Source: JALYXI01 sp963795835 (lineage in GTDB: Bacteria > Acidobacteriota > Terriglobia > Bryobacterales > Bryobacteraceae). From it: a stretch of 64,000 bases of DNA. The stretch lies in assembly GCA_963795835.1 (NCBI GenBank), contig CAWCJC010000008.1, forward strand, positions 434,001-498,000, read 5' to 3'. The notes under the pieces are model-generated. The model saw only the letters and a program-made list of their open reading frames with translations, was not told the DNA's origin and did no database searches. Positions 8,350-18,130 of this stretch are shown here, one piece after another; position 1 is the first letter of the stretch; each line of letters begins with the position of its first letter. A program made the position numbers and the translations under genes.

Positions 8350-10296
8350 TTACATATAAGCAGGGACTTCGATTCCCAGCAGCGCCAAGGTGCGCTCGAG
8401 TTCGACGCGAAAGAATTCCGTCATCCAGAGCAGGAATGTTTTTTTCTCCGGATCGCTTTCACTCAGGATCGGGTACTGGTGGTAGAAAACGTTGAACGCC
8501 TGAGCGAGTTGAAACGCGTAGCGGGCTAACTGAGCAGGCTCACCTGCGGCGACAGAACGTTCCAGAACCAAATCGCTCTTGGAAGTCTGCAGCAACACTT
8601 GCCAAAAATCTTCCGCTTCCAACTGCCGGGCCAGTTCTGTGGCGGTAAGCTCGGCCGCAAAATCCGGCAGCCGTTCGCCGCGTTCTTCCAGCTTGCGGCG
8701 AATATTGCGGGCACGCACGGCCGCGTATTGTACGTAGGGTCCGGTCTCGCCCTCAAAACTCAGGGCTTCCTGAAAGTCGAATGCGATCACCGTGGGCCGC
8801 GTGAACTTCAGCAGGAAATAGCGAAGCGCGCCGGTCGCGATTTGCCGCGCTACTTGTTTACGCTCTTCAGGCGCGCTCTCCGCGTGGCGAGACTCCACTT
8901 CGTGCAGCATTGTCGCGATGAGCCGATCGATCAAATCGTCGGCCTTCACGCCGACTCCCTTGCGCCCGGAGACTTCGATGTACGGCTTCTTGCGATCTTC
9001 TTCCGAAAGTTCAAGCCCCATTTCGACCGAGCAGCGCGGCGACAGTGCCACCATCTCGTACGAGAAGTGAATGGATGCTTCGGCCTGTTGCGTTGCTCCC
9101 AGGGCCTTCAGGCCTGCGACTACCACGTCCTGCAGGTAACTCTGACGCACATCGATCACGTTGTAAACACGATCCGCCGCGCCGAACCGCGGGCTGCCCT
9201 TCGACTCCTGGGCCGACGACACCCAAAGCTCATGCCCATCGGGATACGTGAGCAACGGCCGATAGTAGAAGTCTTTGCCGAGCAGCCCGAACTTCCAAAG
9301 CTGGTATGCGATGTCCTTGCCTACGTACGTCACGATGCCGTTCGAACGGACGATCACCTTGGAATCTTCATTCTCCGAATCGCTGGAAAACGCAGAAGCG
9401 GGCATTACCCAGCAGCCTTTGTTTTTGCCTTCCGATTCCAGATAAATTGCGCCGGAATCTTTCAGTTTCTCGAAGGCGGCGGACCAGAAATGTAAATGCA
9501 GAATCTCGCTCTCGCGCGGCAGCACGTCATACTCGATGCCGAGGCGCAGCATGGTCTTCAGATGCAGTTCGACGATAGCGTCCGCCACCAGGAACGACAT
9601 TTCGGAAAGCTCGCCCTGTCCGGTTTCAATCTCGTGAAGTGTATCGGTGCGCCACTTTAGACTCTCTGGAGAAGCCGCGTAATGCTGGCTGGTTTTCGCA
9701 TAAAGATCCCAGCAGAGGTAATCGAAACGCAGAGAAGGATCCGCAATCATCTCGCGCACTTGACCGATGGTGTTTCGCTCGAGAAAGTGAAACCCAACTA
9801 CCACGTCAGCGACTTGCACGCCGGTGTTATCAATGTAGTTCTGCACTTCCACTGTTGTTCCCAAAGCGCGCAACATGCGGACGAACGTATCGCCGAGTAC
9901 TGCGTTCCGCAGATGACCAATATGCGCGGCCTTATTTGGATTGATGTTGGTGTGCTCGACAATCACCTTTCCGCCCGATGCGGCCGCTTCTTCTCGATTG
10001 CCGAGCAGCGCGAGAGCGTACGCCGCGCGTTCGAATCGCAAATTGATGTATCCGCCGCCCGCGAGTTCAAGCTTCGCCACGCCGGGAATCGTCCCAATCT
10101 CATCAATCAGTTCGGAAGCAATTTTCCGGGGCGCCTGCTTCAGTTGTTTGGCCAACTGAAAAGCTACGGGCAGCGCCAGTTCGCCGAAATCGCTCTGCTT
10201 CGGTTGCTCCGTCGTGACCGTTACGTCGACCCCATAGCGTGCGGCGATGTGCGCCTGAAACTGCTTCTGAATCTGCTTCTCTATGCTTTGAAACAC
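8350..10296 (-). CDS. argS: arginyl-tRNA synthetase
   Basis: Class I aminoacyl-tRNA synthetase charging tRNA-Arg. The 648-residue protein has the N-terminal Add-1 tRNA-binding domain, the HIGH signature in NKAAHIGHLRNAVLGD, the ArgRS segment VQNYIDNTGVQVADVV, the KMSKS-equivalent region near VSGRKGVGVKADDLID and the C-terminal DALR anticodon-binding domain (about 530-648). It is complete and stands alone on the minus strand, converging with the small membrane ORF. Confidence 0.96.
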   Translation of the reverse strand: MFQSIEKQIQKQFQAHIAARYGVDVTVTTEQPKQSDFGELALPVAFQLAKQLKQAPRKIASELIDEIGTIPGVAKLELAGGGYINLRFERAAYALALLGNREEAAASGGKVIVEHTNINPNKAAHIGHLRNAVLGDTFVRMLRALGTTVEVQNYIDNTGVQVADVVVGFHFLERNTIGQVREMIADPSLRFDYLCWDLYAKTSQHYAASPESLKWRTDTLHEIETGQGELSEMSFLVADAIVELHLKTMLRLGIEYDVLPRESEILHLHFWSAAFEKLKDSGAIYLESEGKNKGCWVMPASAFSSDSENEDSKVIVRSNGIVTYVGKDIAYQLWKFGLLGKDFYYRPLLTYPDGHELWVSSAQESKGSPRFGAADRVYNVIDVRQSYLQDVVVAGLKALGATQQAEASIHFSYEMVALSPRCSVEMGLELSEEDRKKPYIEVSGRKGVGVKADDLIDRLIATMLHEVESRHAESAPEERKQVARQIATGALRYFLLKFTRPTVIAFDFQEALSFEGETGPYVQYAAVRARNIRRKLEERGERLPDFAAELTATELARQLEAEDFWQVLLQTSKSDLVLERSVAAGEPAQLARYAFQLAQAFNVFYHQYPILSESDPEKKTFLLWMTEFFRVELERTLALLGIEVPAYM

Positions 10297-10408
10297 TGGT
10301 CTTCCATTGTCCCTTAAGCGCCCTTCATCCCGCCCGTTGCGCCGTTCGTCCGAAAGGTGATGCTCACCGGGAACGGAGTCTCTAGCCTGAGATTCAGGAG
10401 CTACTCAA

Positions 10409-11083
10409 ATGAAGACATTCACGAGTTTCACACTTTCGCTCATTGCCGCCGCGGTCCTGCTCAGCGCCGCGCAACGCTTCGATATGATCGTTCGCGGCGA
10501 TTTCTTCTCAGGCTTTGCCGGAAATCAGGCCGCTCTCGAACGAGCTATGAAAGCCTGCGAAGATCGGCTGGCCATGGAACCACGTCATGCCGAAGCTATG
10601 GTCTGGCACGGAAGCGGTAATCTGTTTCTGGCTGGCCAGGCATTCCAACGCGGCGATTCCACAACTGGAGGCGAACTCTGGGGAAAAGCCATGAAGGAGA
10701 TGGACACAGCGGTCGCTATCGCGCCCGAAAACGTCGCGGTTCTGATTCCCCGCGGCGCCACTTTGTTAGTCGCGGCCGGCAAAGTCCCCCCAGAACAGGC
10801 GAAACCGATTCTCGAGAAAGGGGTGGCTGATTATGAAAAAGTCCGCGACCTGCAGAAAACATACTTCGACAAGCTGTCCGGACACTCACGCGGTGAGTTG
10901 CTCTTCGGTCTGGCCGATGGCTATGAGCGCCTGGAGCGTAAGAGCGAAGCGCGCGCGGCTTTCGAAGCATTGCTGGCAGTGGGGAAGAGTTCCGGACATG
11001 AGGACCAAGCCAAGCAATACTTGGCCGGAGGCACGTACGTGAAGACCGGCATGAGCTGCACCGGCTGCCACATCGCAAAATAG
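10409..11083 (+). CDS. TPR-like exported protein with C-terminal CXXCH haem motif
   Basis: Unnamed 224-residue protein. It starts with a hydrophobic export signal (TFTSFTLSLIAAAVLLSAA), continues with helical repeats that look like tetratricopeptide units (alternating Ala-rich helices at about 40-100 and 150-210), and ends in SCTGCHIAK, so that a covalent haem site would sit at the extreme C-terminus. A good AGGAG ribosome site precedes the ATG. One haem motif just before the stop is unusual; it could be a mono-haem cytochrome in which the TPR part binds a partner, or a CXXC site not used for haem. Function is unknown. Confidence 0.7.
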   Translation: MKTFTSFTLSLIAAAVLLSAAQRFDMIVRGDFFSGFAGNQAALERAMKACEDRLAMEPRHAEAMVWHGSGNLFLAGQAFQRGDSTTGGELWGKAMKEMDTAVAIAPENVAVLIPRGATLLVAAGKVPPEQAKPILEKGVADYEKVRDLQKTYFDKLSGHSRGELLFGLADGYERLERKSEARAAFEALLAVGKSSGHEDQAKQYLAGGTYVKTGMSCTGCHIAK

Positions 11084-11089
11084 AGAGCG

Positions 11090-12115
11090 ATGAACAAGTT
11101 CTTGCGGGCGGGGTGGATCGTCGCGGTAGGGGCCATCCCGGCGTTGCTCAGCGCCATTTTCGGACATCCTACATGGCATTCGATGCTGCGCCAGGCGGCA
11201 TTCGGAAGCGTGTACTCTTCGTGCATCGGCGGCCTGTGCAGCTATGTTCTGCCAAAAATTGCGGCCACAGTGCTGCGTTTGCATCCCGCCCTGAAGTGGA
11301 TTTCGCTGGTGTCGATCATCGTCGTGCTTGCTGCCGCTGGTTGCTTCGCCGCCACCGTAATTCTCACGGCGTCCGGGGTCTCGGCAGTTCAAGATTTCGT
11401 GCCGGAGTTTACTTCATCGCTGAAGCTTTCCATCCTGATCACGCTGGTTTTCGGCATCGCGGCGTTTTCTCAGGAAGTTTTCGTCGCTCAATTAGGCCAC
11501 GCCCGCAAGACCGCCGAGCAACTTCGCCAAGCGGCCACCGAAGCTCGCTTGTCCTCGCTCGAGTCGCGCGTCCAGCCGCATTTTCTGTTCAATACCTTGA
11601 ACTCCGTGTTGACGCTCATTCGCGAAGATCCTCCCGCCGCGGAACGTATGGTGGAACGGCTTGCCGCTCTTCTTCGGTTCTCGCTCGATGCCAACCAGTC
11701 CCGGTTGGTCCCGCTGTCGCTGGAGGCAAAAATCATCCGCGACTATCTTGAGATTGAACAGGCTCGATTCGGATCTCGCCTGCGGTATTCGATAGACATC
11801 CCCGCTTCGCTCGAAGCGCTTCAAGTTCCACCCATGTGTTTGCAAACGGTTGTCGAAAATAGCGTGAAGTATGCCGTTTCTTCACGGCGCGAAGGTGCCA
11901 CCATTACTATGAAAGGAACTGTGTCGGGCAATACGGCTCGTATTCAAGTCTTAGACGACGGTCCTGGTTTCCCGCCCTCTTCTCTGAAGCCGGGGCACGG
12001 CCTGGAATTGCTACAGAGCCGCATCGCCGGTCTGTATGGCGCAAGCGGATCCGTCGAAATCGGTAATCTGCCGCAGGGAGGCGCCTCCGTGACGGTGGCT
12101 GTGCCCGCATTTTGA
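11090..12115 (+). CDS. LytS-type membrane sensor histidine kinase
   Basis: Membrane sensor kinase of the His_kinase (PF06580) class. Four hydrophobic segments fall in residues 8-130, followed by a short coiled stretch and the phosphoacceptor motif RVQPHFLFNTLN with H164. The ATPase part shows the N-box VVENSVKYAV (about 250) and G-boxes DDGPGFP and GHGLELLQSRI. No separate sensory domain is visible beyond the membrane part. The stop overlaps the TTG start of the LytTR regulator, so the pair forms one two-component system. The signal is unknown. Confidence 0.88.
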   Translation: MNKFLRAGWIVAVGAIPALLSAIFGHPTWHSMLRQAAFGSVYSSCIGGLCSYVLPKIAATVLRLHPALKWISLVSIIVVLAAAGCFAATVILTASGVSAVQDFVPEFTSSLKLSILITLVFGIAAFSQEVFVAQLGHARKTAEQLRQAATEARLSSLESRVQPHFLFNTLNSVLTLIREDPPAAERMVERLAALLRFSLDANQSRLVPLSLEAKIIRDYLEIEQARFGSRLRYSIDIPASLEALQVPPMCLQTVVENSVKYAVSSRREGATITMKGTVSGNTARIQVLDDGPGFPPSSLKPGHGLELLQSRIAGLYGASGSVEIGNLPQGGASVTVAVPAF

Positions 12116-12879
12116 CCCGCGCCTTTCTGGTAGACGACGAAGATCTGGCTTTGCGCCGGCTTTCCCGGCTTCTTTCGGAAACGGGCAAGATCGAAGTCGT
12201 CGGAACCAGCAACGATCCCGTGGATGCCATTGCGTGGCTATCTTCGAACGATGTCGATGTCGTGTTCCTCGATATCGAAATGCCCGGCATGAACGGCTTT
12301 GAGATGCTGGGCATGCTCGATCCTCAACCCACCGTAATTTTCACAACGGCCTACAACCAGTACGCCTTGAAAGCCTTCGAGGTGAATTCGGTCGACTACC
12401 TGATGAAGCCGGTTGATCGCGAACAATTAACCCGCACTCTCAGGAAATTGGAACGTTTGGGCGTGGGCGAAGCGCGTCCCGACGCGGTCGAATTGATGCG
12501 AAAGTTATCGCAAGCCCTGGCGCAGCGCGAAACCCCCACCTACCCCGATCGCATTGCAACTTCGCGTGTCGGAGAGAAAACCCAGTATGTGGAGTTGGCC
12601 CGCGTCACTCACTTCTTTGCCGAAGACAAGCTGACTTACGCCGCTACAAAAACAAAGAACTACCTTGTGGATCATACGATTACGGAGCTTGAAAGCAATC
12701 TGGACCCGCGCAAGTTCTTCCGTATTCACCGAGCCACCGTTGTCAATCTCGGTTGGATACAAGAGACCGATTCCTGGTTCGGAGGCGGCGCTTTGGTAAG
12801 GTTGAAGGACGAGAAAGCCACAGAACTTGCCGTGGCCAGAGACCGCGTTCGTGCGTTGAAAGAAAAACTCGGCTTCTGA
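12112..12879 (+). CDS. LytTR-family response regulator
   Basis: DNA-binding partner of the LytS-type kinase. Residues 1-120 form a receiver with acidic pocket DDED, phosphoacceptor D54 in VFLDIEMPGMNG and the YLMKPVD lysine; residues about 150-255 form a LytTR domain with FFRIHRATVVNL. The start is TTG at 12112, overlapping the kinase stop by four bases (TTGA). Targets are unknown; LytTR regulators usually bind direct repeats near their own or adjacent genes. Confidence 0.88.
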   Translation: MTRAFLVDDEDLALRRLSRLLSETGKIEVVGTSNDPVDAIAWLSSNDVDVVFLDIEMPGMNGFEMLGMLDPQPTVIFTTAYNQYALKAFEVNSVDYLMKPVDREQLTRTLRKLERLGVGEARPDAVELMRKLSQALAQRETPTYPDRIATSRVGEKTQYVELARVTHFFAEDKLTYAATKTKNYLVDHTITELESNLDPRKFFRIHRATVVNLGWIQETDSWFGGGALVRLKDEKATELAVARDRVRALKEKLGF

Positions 12880-12942
12880 CTAGCACTAATTCGTACGTTC
12901 CGGCACTCGCTGGTTGCGGCCGCGTCCCCTACGCTAGTAGAG

Positions 12943-13437
12943 ATGCTTCGGTTGGTTGCCATCTTCTTGCTGCTTTGCATTTCGCAAGGTTGCGAGAGAG
13001 TATCGCAGCGGCGAATGAAAACCAGGGTGTCCATGGCCGATACAAGCTCCGCGGGCCAACTCCTCAGCGGATTTTACGACTTGGAACAGAATCGCTGGCG
13101 ATGGACCGCGCGGCGTTTTATCATTGCCTTTCCGGGCTGCGGCAAAAGTGCAGAAGCGAAGCCGCATAGCCTAAAATTGGATGTGTTCGTTCCCGAAGGG
13201 CAGATTCAGAGTTTGGGTCCTTTGACGTTAACGGCCGAAGTGAACGGAACGGAACTGGCCGCCGAAACGTTTCGCGCTCCCGGTGTTCATACTTATATGC
13301 GAACGGTTCCGGAAACAGCGTTGTTATCGAATATCGTACCGGTTACGTTTTATCTCGACCGTGCCAAAGCCCCGGGACCGGGTGAAGGAAGGGAGTTGGG
13401 GCTGGTGGTAAACAATGCCCAGCTCACAAGCTACTAA
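12943..13437 (+). CDS. hypothetical exported protein (possible lipoprotein)
   Basis: No family recognised. The 164-residue product starts with a hydrophobic signal (LRLVAIFLLLCISQGC) whose cysteine could be lipidated, although SQGC is a weak lipobox. The remainder looks like a single beta-sandwich (LKLDVFVPEGQIQSLGPL, LTLTAEVNGTEL, PVTFYLDRA), comparable to carbohydrate-binding or glycosyltransferase-accessory modules. It lies just before an epimerase and two GT-C proteins, which suggests a role in the same surface-glycan cluster. Confidence 0.6.
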   Translation: MLRLVAIFLLLCISQGCERVSQRRMKTRVSMADTSSAGQLLSGFYDLEQNRWRWTARRFIIAFPGCGKSAEAKPHSLKLDVFVPEGQIQSLGPLTLTAEVNGTELAAETFRAPGVHTYMRTVPETALLSNIVPVTFYLDRAKAPGPGEGRELGLVVNNAQLTSY

Positions 13438-13447
13438 TGGCTTCTCT

Positions 13448-14482
13448 ATGAAAACGATTCTTTTGACGGGAGGTGCTGGATTTTTCGGCGGCGTCTTGAA
13501 ACGGGAACTTCTGGACCGCGGTTACCGGTGCATTAGCCTGGATATCGTACCCGATGAAGACTCACACGAGGACCTCACCAGCCTTACCGTCGACATTCGC
13601 AACCGCGCCGCGCTGGATGAAGTTTTCCGTGCGCATCAGATCGATGGAGTGGTTCATTGCGCGGCAATGCTGGCCCACGGAGTGAAAGACGAAAGTGACC
13701 TTCACTCGAGCAACGTAGTCGGTACTCGCAACGTAGCCGATGCCATGGTGGAGCATGGCGTGCGCCAGTTGGTTTTCACTTCCACAAACTGTCTCTGGGG
13801 CAAGGGTTTCGGGCGGCCCGTGCGCGAGGATGATGTTCCCGTGCCAATTGAAGCTTACGGCCAATCCAAGTTTGAGGCCGAACAGATTCTGAAAAGCTAT
13901 GCCCAATTGAACGCCGTGATTATCCGTTGTCCCACCATCATCGACTTCGGACGGCTTGGGCTTCTCGCGATCCTGTTCGAGTTTATTGATGAGCACCGCC
14001 GCGTCTGGACAGTGGGCGGCGGGAAGAACCGTTATCAGTTTATCTACGCCAAAGACCTGGCCGAGGCATGCATTCGCGCGCTCGATTACCCGGAATCCGA
14101 TACGTTCAACATCGGTTCGGACAATGTGAAATCGCTCGGAGACGTATACCGTTATGTGGTGACAAATGCCCGAAGCCGGTCGGCAGTGGCCTCGCTTCCT
14201 TTGTGGCCCACACTAGCGGCTATGCGACTGGCCCATACGCTCAAGATTTCGCCGCTGGGTCCCTATCACTATAAAATGATTGCGGAAGACTTCTTATTCG
14301 ATACCGCGAAGATCAAGGAAAAGCTGGGTTGGCGGCCCACGCTCACGAATGAGCAAATGCTGCTGCGCGCTTATCAATATTATTCAGCGAACCGGCGTGA
14401 GATCGAACAGCGCACGGATGTCTCAGACCATCGGCGAGCCGCCAAGATGGGAGTCATCCGGCTGCTGAAATGGGTTTCTTAG
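13448..14482 (+). CDS. NAD-dependent epimerase/dehydratase (extended SDR)
   Basis: Extended short-chain dehydrogenase acting on a nucleotide sugar. It shows the NAD motif TGGAGFFGG at the N-terminus, the substrate segment FTSTNCLWG, and the catalytic YGQSK (Tyr-x3-Lys). Starting at the ATG at 13448 gives 344 residues and places the Rossmann strand at residue 2; the longer in-frame start at 13415 lies inside the previous gene. It overlaps the following GT-C gene by 13 bases. Substrate could be UDP-glucose or a deoxysugar; sequence alone does not decide. Confidence 0.85.
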   Translation: MKTILLTGGAGFFGGVLKRELLDRGYRCISLDIVPDEDSHEDLTSLTVDIRNRAALDEVFRAHQIDGVVHCAAMLAHGVKDESDLHSSNVVGTRNVADAMVEHGVRQLVFTSTNCLWGKGFGRPVREDDVPVPIEAYGQSKFEAEQILKSYAQLNAVIIRCPTIIDFGRLGLLAILFEFIDEHRRVWTVGGGKNRYQFIYAKDLAEACIRALDYPESDTFNIGSDNVKSLGDVYRYVVTNARSRSAVASLPLWPTLAAMRLAHTLKISPLGPYHYKMIAEDFLFDTAKIKEKLGWRPTLTNEQMLLRAYQYYSANRREIEQRTDVSDHRRAAKMGVIRLLKWVS

Positions 14483-15797
14483 AGAAGTTTCTCCCCACCA
14501 CACTTTACGCAATTCTAGTTTGGACGGCAGCTTGGCACCATGAACCCTGGGCGGACGAAGCACAGGCATGGCTGATTGCCCGCGACTCGTCGTTGCCGGA
14601 AATTTGGATGCGCTTGTTGCATTATGAAGGCACGCCGGGCTTGTGGCACACAATCCTGGGGGTGCTCCAGAGGCTCTCGTTTCCTTATGGCGCTTTGAAT
14701 CTGTTGAGCGCTACATTCGGAATCGGTGCGGCGTATCTGGTGTTCCGCTATGCGCCCTTTCCTTCACCCATTCGACTGTTATTGCCATTTACGTACTTCT
14801 TTGCGTATCAATACGCCGTGGTTGCGCGAAGTTATGTGTTGATTCCCCCCTTGCTCTTTGGCATTGCGGCGCTTTACCCGTACCGCGGCCGCCGTCCGGC
14901 GCTTTATCTTGCGTTGTTAGGCGCGCTTGCGTTGTCCAGCCTTTTTGGAATCGTACTTTCTGCCGCCATCGCTGTTACCACCTTTCGCCAGCGTTCTCTT
15001 GCCGTCTACTTAGTGGTTGCCGGGCTCGGCGCATGGGCCGCCTTCCCGGCGTCAGATGTTACTTTCGTTCGCCATCTGAACTACTCTTACGTGCACTTGC
15101 TGGAGAAATCGGGATTGATCATCGGCGAAGCTTTCGTCGGCAATTGGGCTTTGTCGCTAGTCTTGGTCGCGTTCTCCGTCCCATTTCTGTGGCGCGGTGG
15201 AAGTCTGCCGCATGTTCGTCTTAGCGGGCTTGGGGCTGGTTGTTTTGATGGCCGTGGTTTACGGCCAGGTGTGGCACTTCGGCATGGTGTTTCTTGCCTG
15301 GATTTTCGCGTTCTGGATTGCGGCGCTTCGAACCCGGCCCGGCTGGTTGGCGAACGCTTCTTTAGTTTCGGTGCTGGCGTTTCACGCCTACTGGTTTGTT
15401 TGCTCCTTCTATCAGGAGGTAACTACTTCTTATTCCGCGGGCCGGGAAACAGCGGGCTATCTTGCGTCGCAACACATTCCGGAAACGGGCCTGTACGGAG
15501 TAGGATACGCGTCCGTGGCGGTTCAACCTTACTTCGAACGTAACATCTTCACGAAACTTCAGCCATAGTTACTGGGATTGGTCGAGCGCCAATCATATGA
15601 TTCGGGATTACGACAAGCTGGAAGAGTCGAATCCGCCATGGGTGCTGGTGGGGTATAAGACGAAGGAGGAGAACGAGATTTGGAACACTCAGGTGCGGCG
15701 CAGCGGTTATCGCCGGGTCAAGCACTTTGAAGGCAATTTGATTTGGAAGGGTGAACAGTTTGAGCCGGAGTCGTTCGACCTTTATCGACGCAAATGA
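14470..15797 (+). pseudogene. GT-C type membrane glycosyltransferase-like protein, interrupted by two frame changes
   Basis: The three frames together encode a 441-residue multi-spanning protein if two single bases are removed. Frame one (from 14470) carries HEPWADEAQAWLIAR, the Asp-Glu motif in the first extracytoplasmic loop of GT-C (dolichyl-phosphate-mannose-type) transferases, and several helices. At about 15190-15215 it moves to a second frame (MFVLAGLGLVVLMAVVYG onward), and at about 15550-15565 to a third (SYWDWSSANHMIRDY to the end at 15797). Both shifts are +1. The intact ATGA overlap with the next gene argues that the locus was recently or is still functional, so sequence error is possible. 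Confidence 0.72.
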
Positions 15798-17434
15798 GTT
15801 TCCCGGACGCGTTCCAATTCTTCCTTTTCGAAACCACGCGCTACCTGGCTCCGCAGGCAGTGGCCGCCGAATGGATTCTGCTCGCGCTTGCGGCAATCGC
15901 GGTGATGCTGGGTTTATATCGGCTCCGGTTGCGCGGTGCGGCCCGGCGATTCGTACGCGCGGCTAACCATCGTCGCGGGGCTGTTTTGGTATGCCTCGTT
16001 CTCCCGATTGTGCTCCGCCTCTCGCTGCTGGGCATCATGCCTATACCGAATCCAAGCATTCATGACGAATTCAGTCATCTGCTGCTGGCCGACACCCTGG
16101 CGCACGGCCGCTTGGCGAACCCGCCGCATCCAATGTGGCGGCACTTTGAATCGATTCACATCCTGCAACAGCCGCATTATGCTTCCATGTATCCGCCGGC
16201 TCAAGGTGCTTTCCTGGCCGTTGGCCAAGTTGTGTTTGGGGTACCCTGGCTTGGCGTGGTGTTGAGCGTGGGCCTGATGTGCGGGGCGCTCTGCTGGATG
16301 TTGCAAGGTTGGTTTCCTCCGGCTTGGGCTTTATTCGGAACCTTGCTGGCGATTCTGAAAATTTGCCTGACGGGTCTGTTTATCAACAGCTACTTAGGAG
16401 GTGCTCCAGCCGCCCTTGGGGCTGCTCTGGTGCTGGGCGCGCTCGCACGACGCCGGTACCCAATTGTCTTCGGGATCGGCCTGGTCCTCTTAATGAATAG
16501 CAGGCCTTTCGAAGGGGCACTCTTAGGACTGCTCGCAATTGTGTACTTTCATAGATGGCGATTCCTGGCCCCGGTGGCTTTAGTGGTGGCCGCGGGTTTG
16601 GCTTTCACCTGCTACTACAATTTTCGCGTCACGGGCCGTCCGCTTACCATGCCCTACATGCTGAACCGGGCGACTTACGGTTGGCCGGAAAATTTGGGTT
16701 TCCTGCCTCCGAAGAAACTGGCGCCTCTGCGCGATCCCGTAATGGAAGCGATGCGCCAAAAAGAGTTGGCAAACCGCCGAATCTATACCGATCCAATGCT
16801 TTTCCTCGAAAACCTAGACACCAAGATTTTCGACAACTGGACCTTTTTTGTGGGGCCGGTGCTAACTGTACCCTTGCTGTTCCTGCGATTCCGGAGGCGC
16901 AACCGTCCCTTGCTCTTGTTTTTGGCCGCGCTACTGGCGTTGAACTTGTTTCAGATGGTCCTCTATCCTTACCATCTTGGTCCCGCGGTCCCCCTTTATT
17001 TCTCGGCCGTGTTGCTGGGCATCCGCACACTTTATGTCGGGGTAAAGAGATTCCGCCCGGCGCACGCGCGGGCCATTCTGCTGGCCCTTCCTCTTGCGTT
17101 GCTGACGCTGGCCGCGATGAAAGAATTTGCGCCTGAACTGCACCTGCCCCTCGCATTTTGGGAGAACGGCTTTGAGCCTCATCGCGACGCTCGAGCCGAC
17201 ATAGAAGCTTATCTCACGCGCTACCCGGGCCAGCATCTTGTTGTGGTCCGTTACGCGCCGGGACATAACCCTTCGCAGGAATGGGTCTATAACGGGGCGG
17301 ATATTGACGGAAGCAAAATCGTGTGGGCCCGCGAAGTAGGGGACAACTCCGATCTGCTTTCCTACTTTGCAACCCGAAACAAGTGGCTGCTCAACGCCGA
17401 CGATTATCCCCGGCGAGTGGTTCCTTACCGCTAA
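15794..17434 (+). CDS. GT-C type multi-spanning membrane protein (putative glycosyltransferase)
   Basis: 546-residue integral membrane protein with about ten hydrophobic segments. The first large loop holds NPSIHDEFSHLLLADTLA, the acidic motif position of GT-C glycosyltransferases, followed by YASMYPPAQG. This is the expected topology for an undecaprenyl-phosphate-sugar-using transferase with active site outside the membrane. The C-terminal 130 residues are soluble (YPGQHLVVVRYAPGHNPSQEWVYNGADID). It overlaps the preceding GT-C gene by ATGA, and the epimerase lies upstream, so the group probably builds or decorates a surface glycan. Confidence 0.75.
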   Translation: MSFPDAFQFFLFETTRYLAPQAVAAEWILLALAAIAVMLGLYRLRLRGAARRFVRAANHRRGAVLVCLVLPIVLRLSLLGIMPIPNPSIHDEFSHLLLADTLAHGRLANPPHPMWRHFESIHILQQPHYASMYPPAQGAFLAVGQVVFGVPWLGVVLSVGLMCGALCWMLQGWFPPAWALFGTLLAILKICLTGLFINSYLGGAPAALGAALVLGALARRRYPIVFGIGLVLLMNSRPFEGALLGLLAIVYFHRWRFLAPVALVVAAGLAFTCYYNFRVTGRPLTMPYMLNRATYGWPENLGFLPPKKLAPLRDPVMEAMRQKELANRRIYTDPMLFLENLDTKIFDNWTFFVGPVLTVPLLFLRFRRRNRPLLLFLAALLALNLFQMVLYPYHLGPAVPLYFSAVLLGIRTLYVGVKRFRPAHARAILLALPLALLTLAAMKEFAPELHLPLAFWENGFEPHRDARADIEAYLTRYPGQHLVVVRYAPGHNPSQEWVYNGADIDGSKIVWAREVGDNSDLLSYFATRNKWLLNADDYPRRVVPYR

Positions 17435-17658
17435 ATCTCATAGTCGGGCGGATGCAGTTTCGGACGCCCAAACGAAATATAGTCCCAAACGCGTTCATGC
17501 AGGAAATAAAGCCCAATTTTGATTACTGAATCCGCGATTCCCGCGCCCAACGAAGCCCCGGCACTCTTCGTGAAAAAGAAAACGATGAGCGCCGTGGATG
17601 CCGATCCGAAAACACGATAGGTAACGGCTTTGGCGATGCTTCGGACGTGCGATTCCAT
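17431..17658 (-). CDS. DUF2061 small membrane protein
   Basis: A 75-residue protein with the DUF2061 pattern: SIAKAVTYRVFGSASTALIVFFFT, then GIADSVIKIGLYFLHERVWD. Two transmembrane helices are visible. Family members are short predicted membrane proteins of unknown function, sometimes fused to or beside sulfate-assimilation kinases. Its stop overlaps the convergent GT-C stop by four bases. Confidence 0.8.
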   Translation of the reverse strand: MESHVRSIAKAVTYRVFGSASTALIVFFFTKSAGASLGAGIADSVIKIGLYFLHERVWDYISFGRPKLHPPDYEI

Positions 17659-17728
17659 GGCTGTTTCAGCTTACCACCCTTACCTTATGGAAATTAAGGA
17701 GATTGTGGCTGGGCTATGATGGAAGCCG

Positions 17729-18130
17729 GTGCCTAAAGTAACGTTTCTGCCTGCGAATCAGACATTCGAATTTGAGCACGGCAAGCTCCCGTATCAGGAG
17801 CACGGGCTTCCTGAATCGCTGCTCGATGTCGCGCTCAACAATGGTTTTCATCTGGAACATGCCTGCGGAGGAAACTGCGCGTGTACCACATGCCATGTGG
17901 TTTTGAAATCGCAGGGCGGCCTTTCAGAAGAACAGGACGACGAAATCGATCGCTGCGAGACAGCCGCCGATTACCAGGTGGGTTCGCGCCTGGGATGCCA
18001 GGCGGTCGTGACGGGCGACGTTACCGTTTTTATCCCTGCCTGGAACCGCAACTATATCAGTGAGGGAGGGACTTCGATTTTGGGCGACGCGATTCCTCCT
18101 CCGAAGAATAAAATGAACTTCGGGCATTAG
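17729..18130 (+). CDS. [2Fe-2S] ferredoxin, Isc/adrenodoxin type
   Basis: Small soluble electron carrier. The cluster motif EHACGGNCACTTCHV supplies C46, C52 and C55 with a fourth ligand C90 in RLGCQAVV, matching the C-x5-C-x2-C...C spacing of Isc-type ferredoxins. The start is GTG (17729). At 133 residues it is slightly longer than usual, the extra part being a C-terminal tail (about 110-133). That tail overlaps the end of the convergent gene by 74 bases. No isc genes are adjacent. Confidence 0.88.
   Translation: MPKVTFLPANQTFEFEHGKLPYQEHGLPESLLDVALNNGFHLEHACGGNCACTTCHVVLKSQGGLSEEQDDEIDRCETAADYQVGSRLGCQAVVTGDVTVFIPAWNRNYISEGGTSILGDAIPPPKNKMNFGH

Noticed and set aside
8599..9495. 298-codon plus-strand frame opposite argS
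   Set aside because: Composition typical of an antisense shadow; argS is complete on the other strand.
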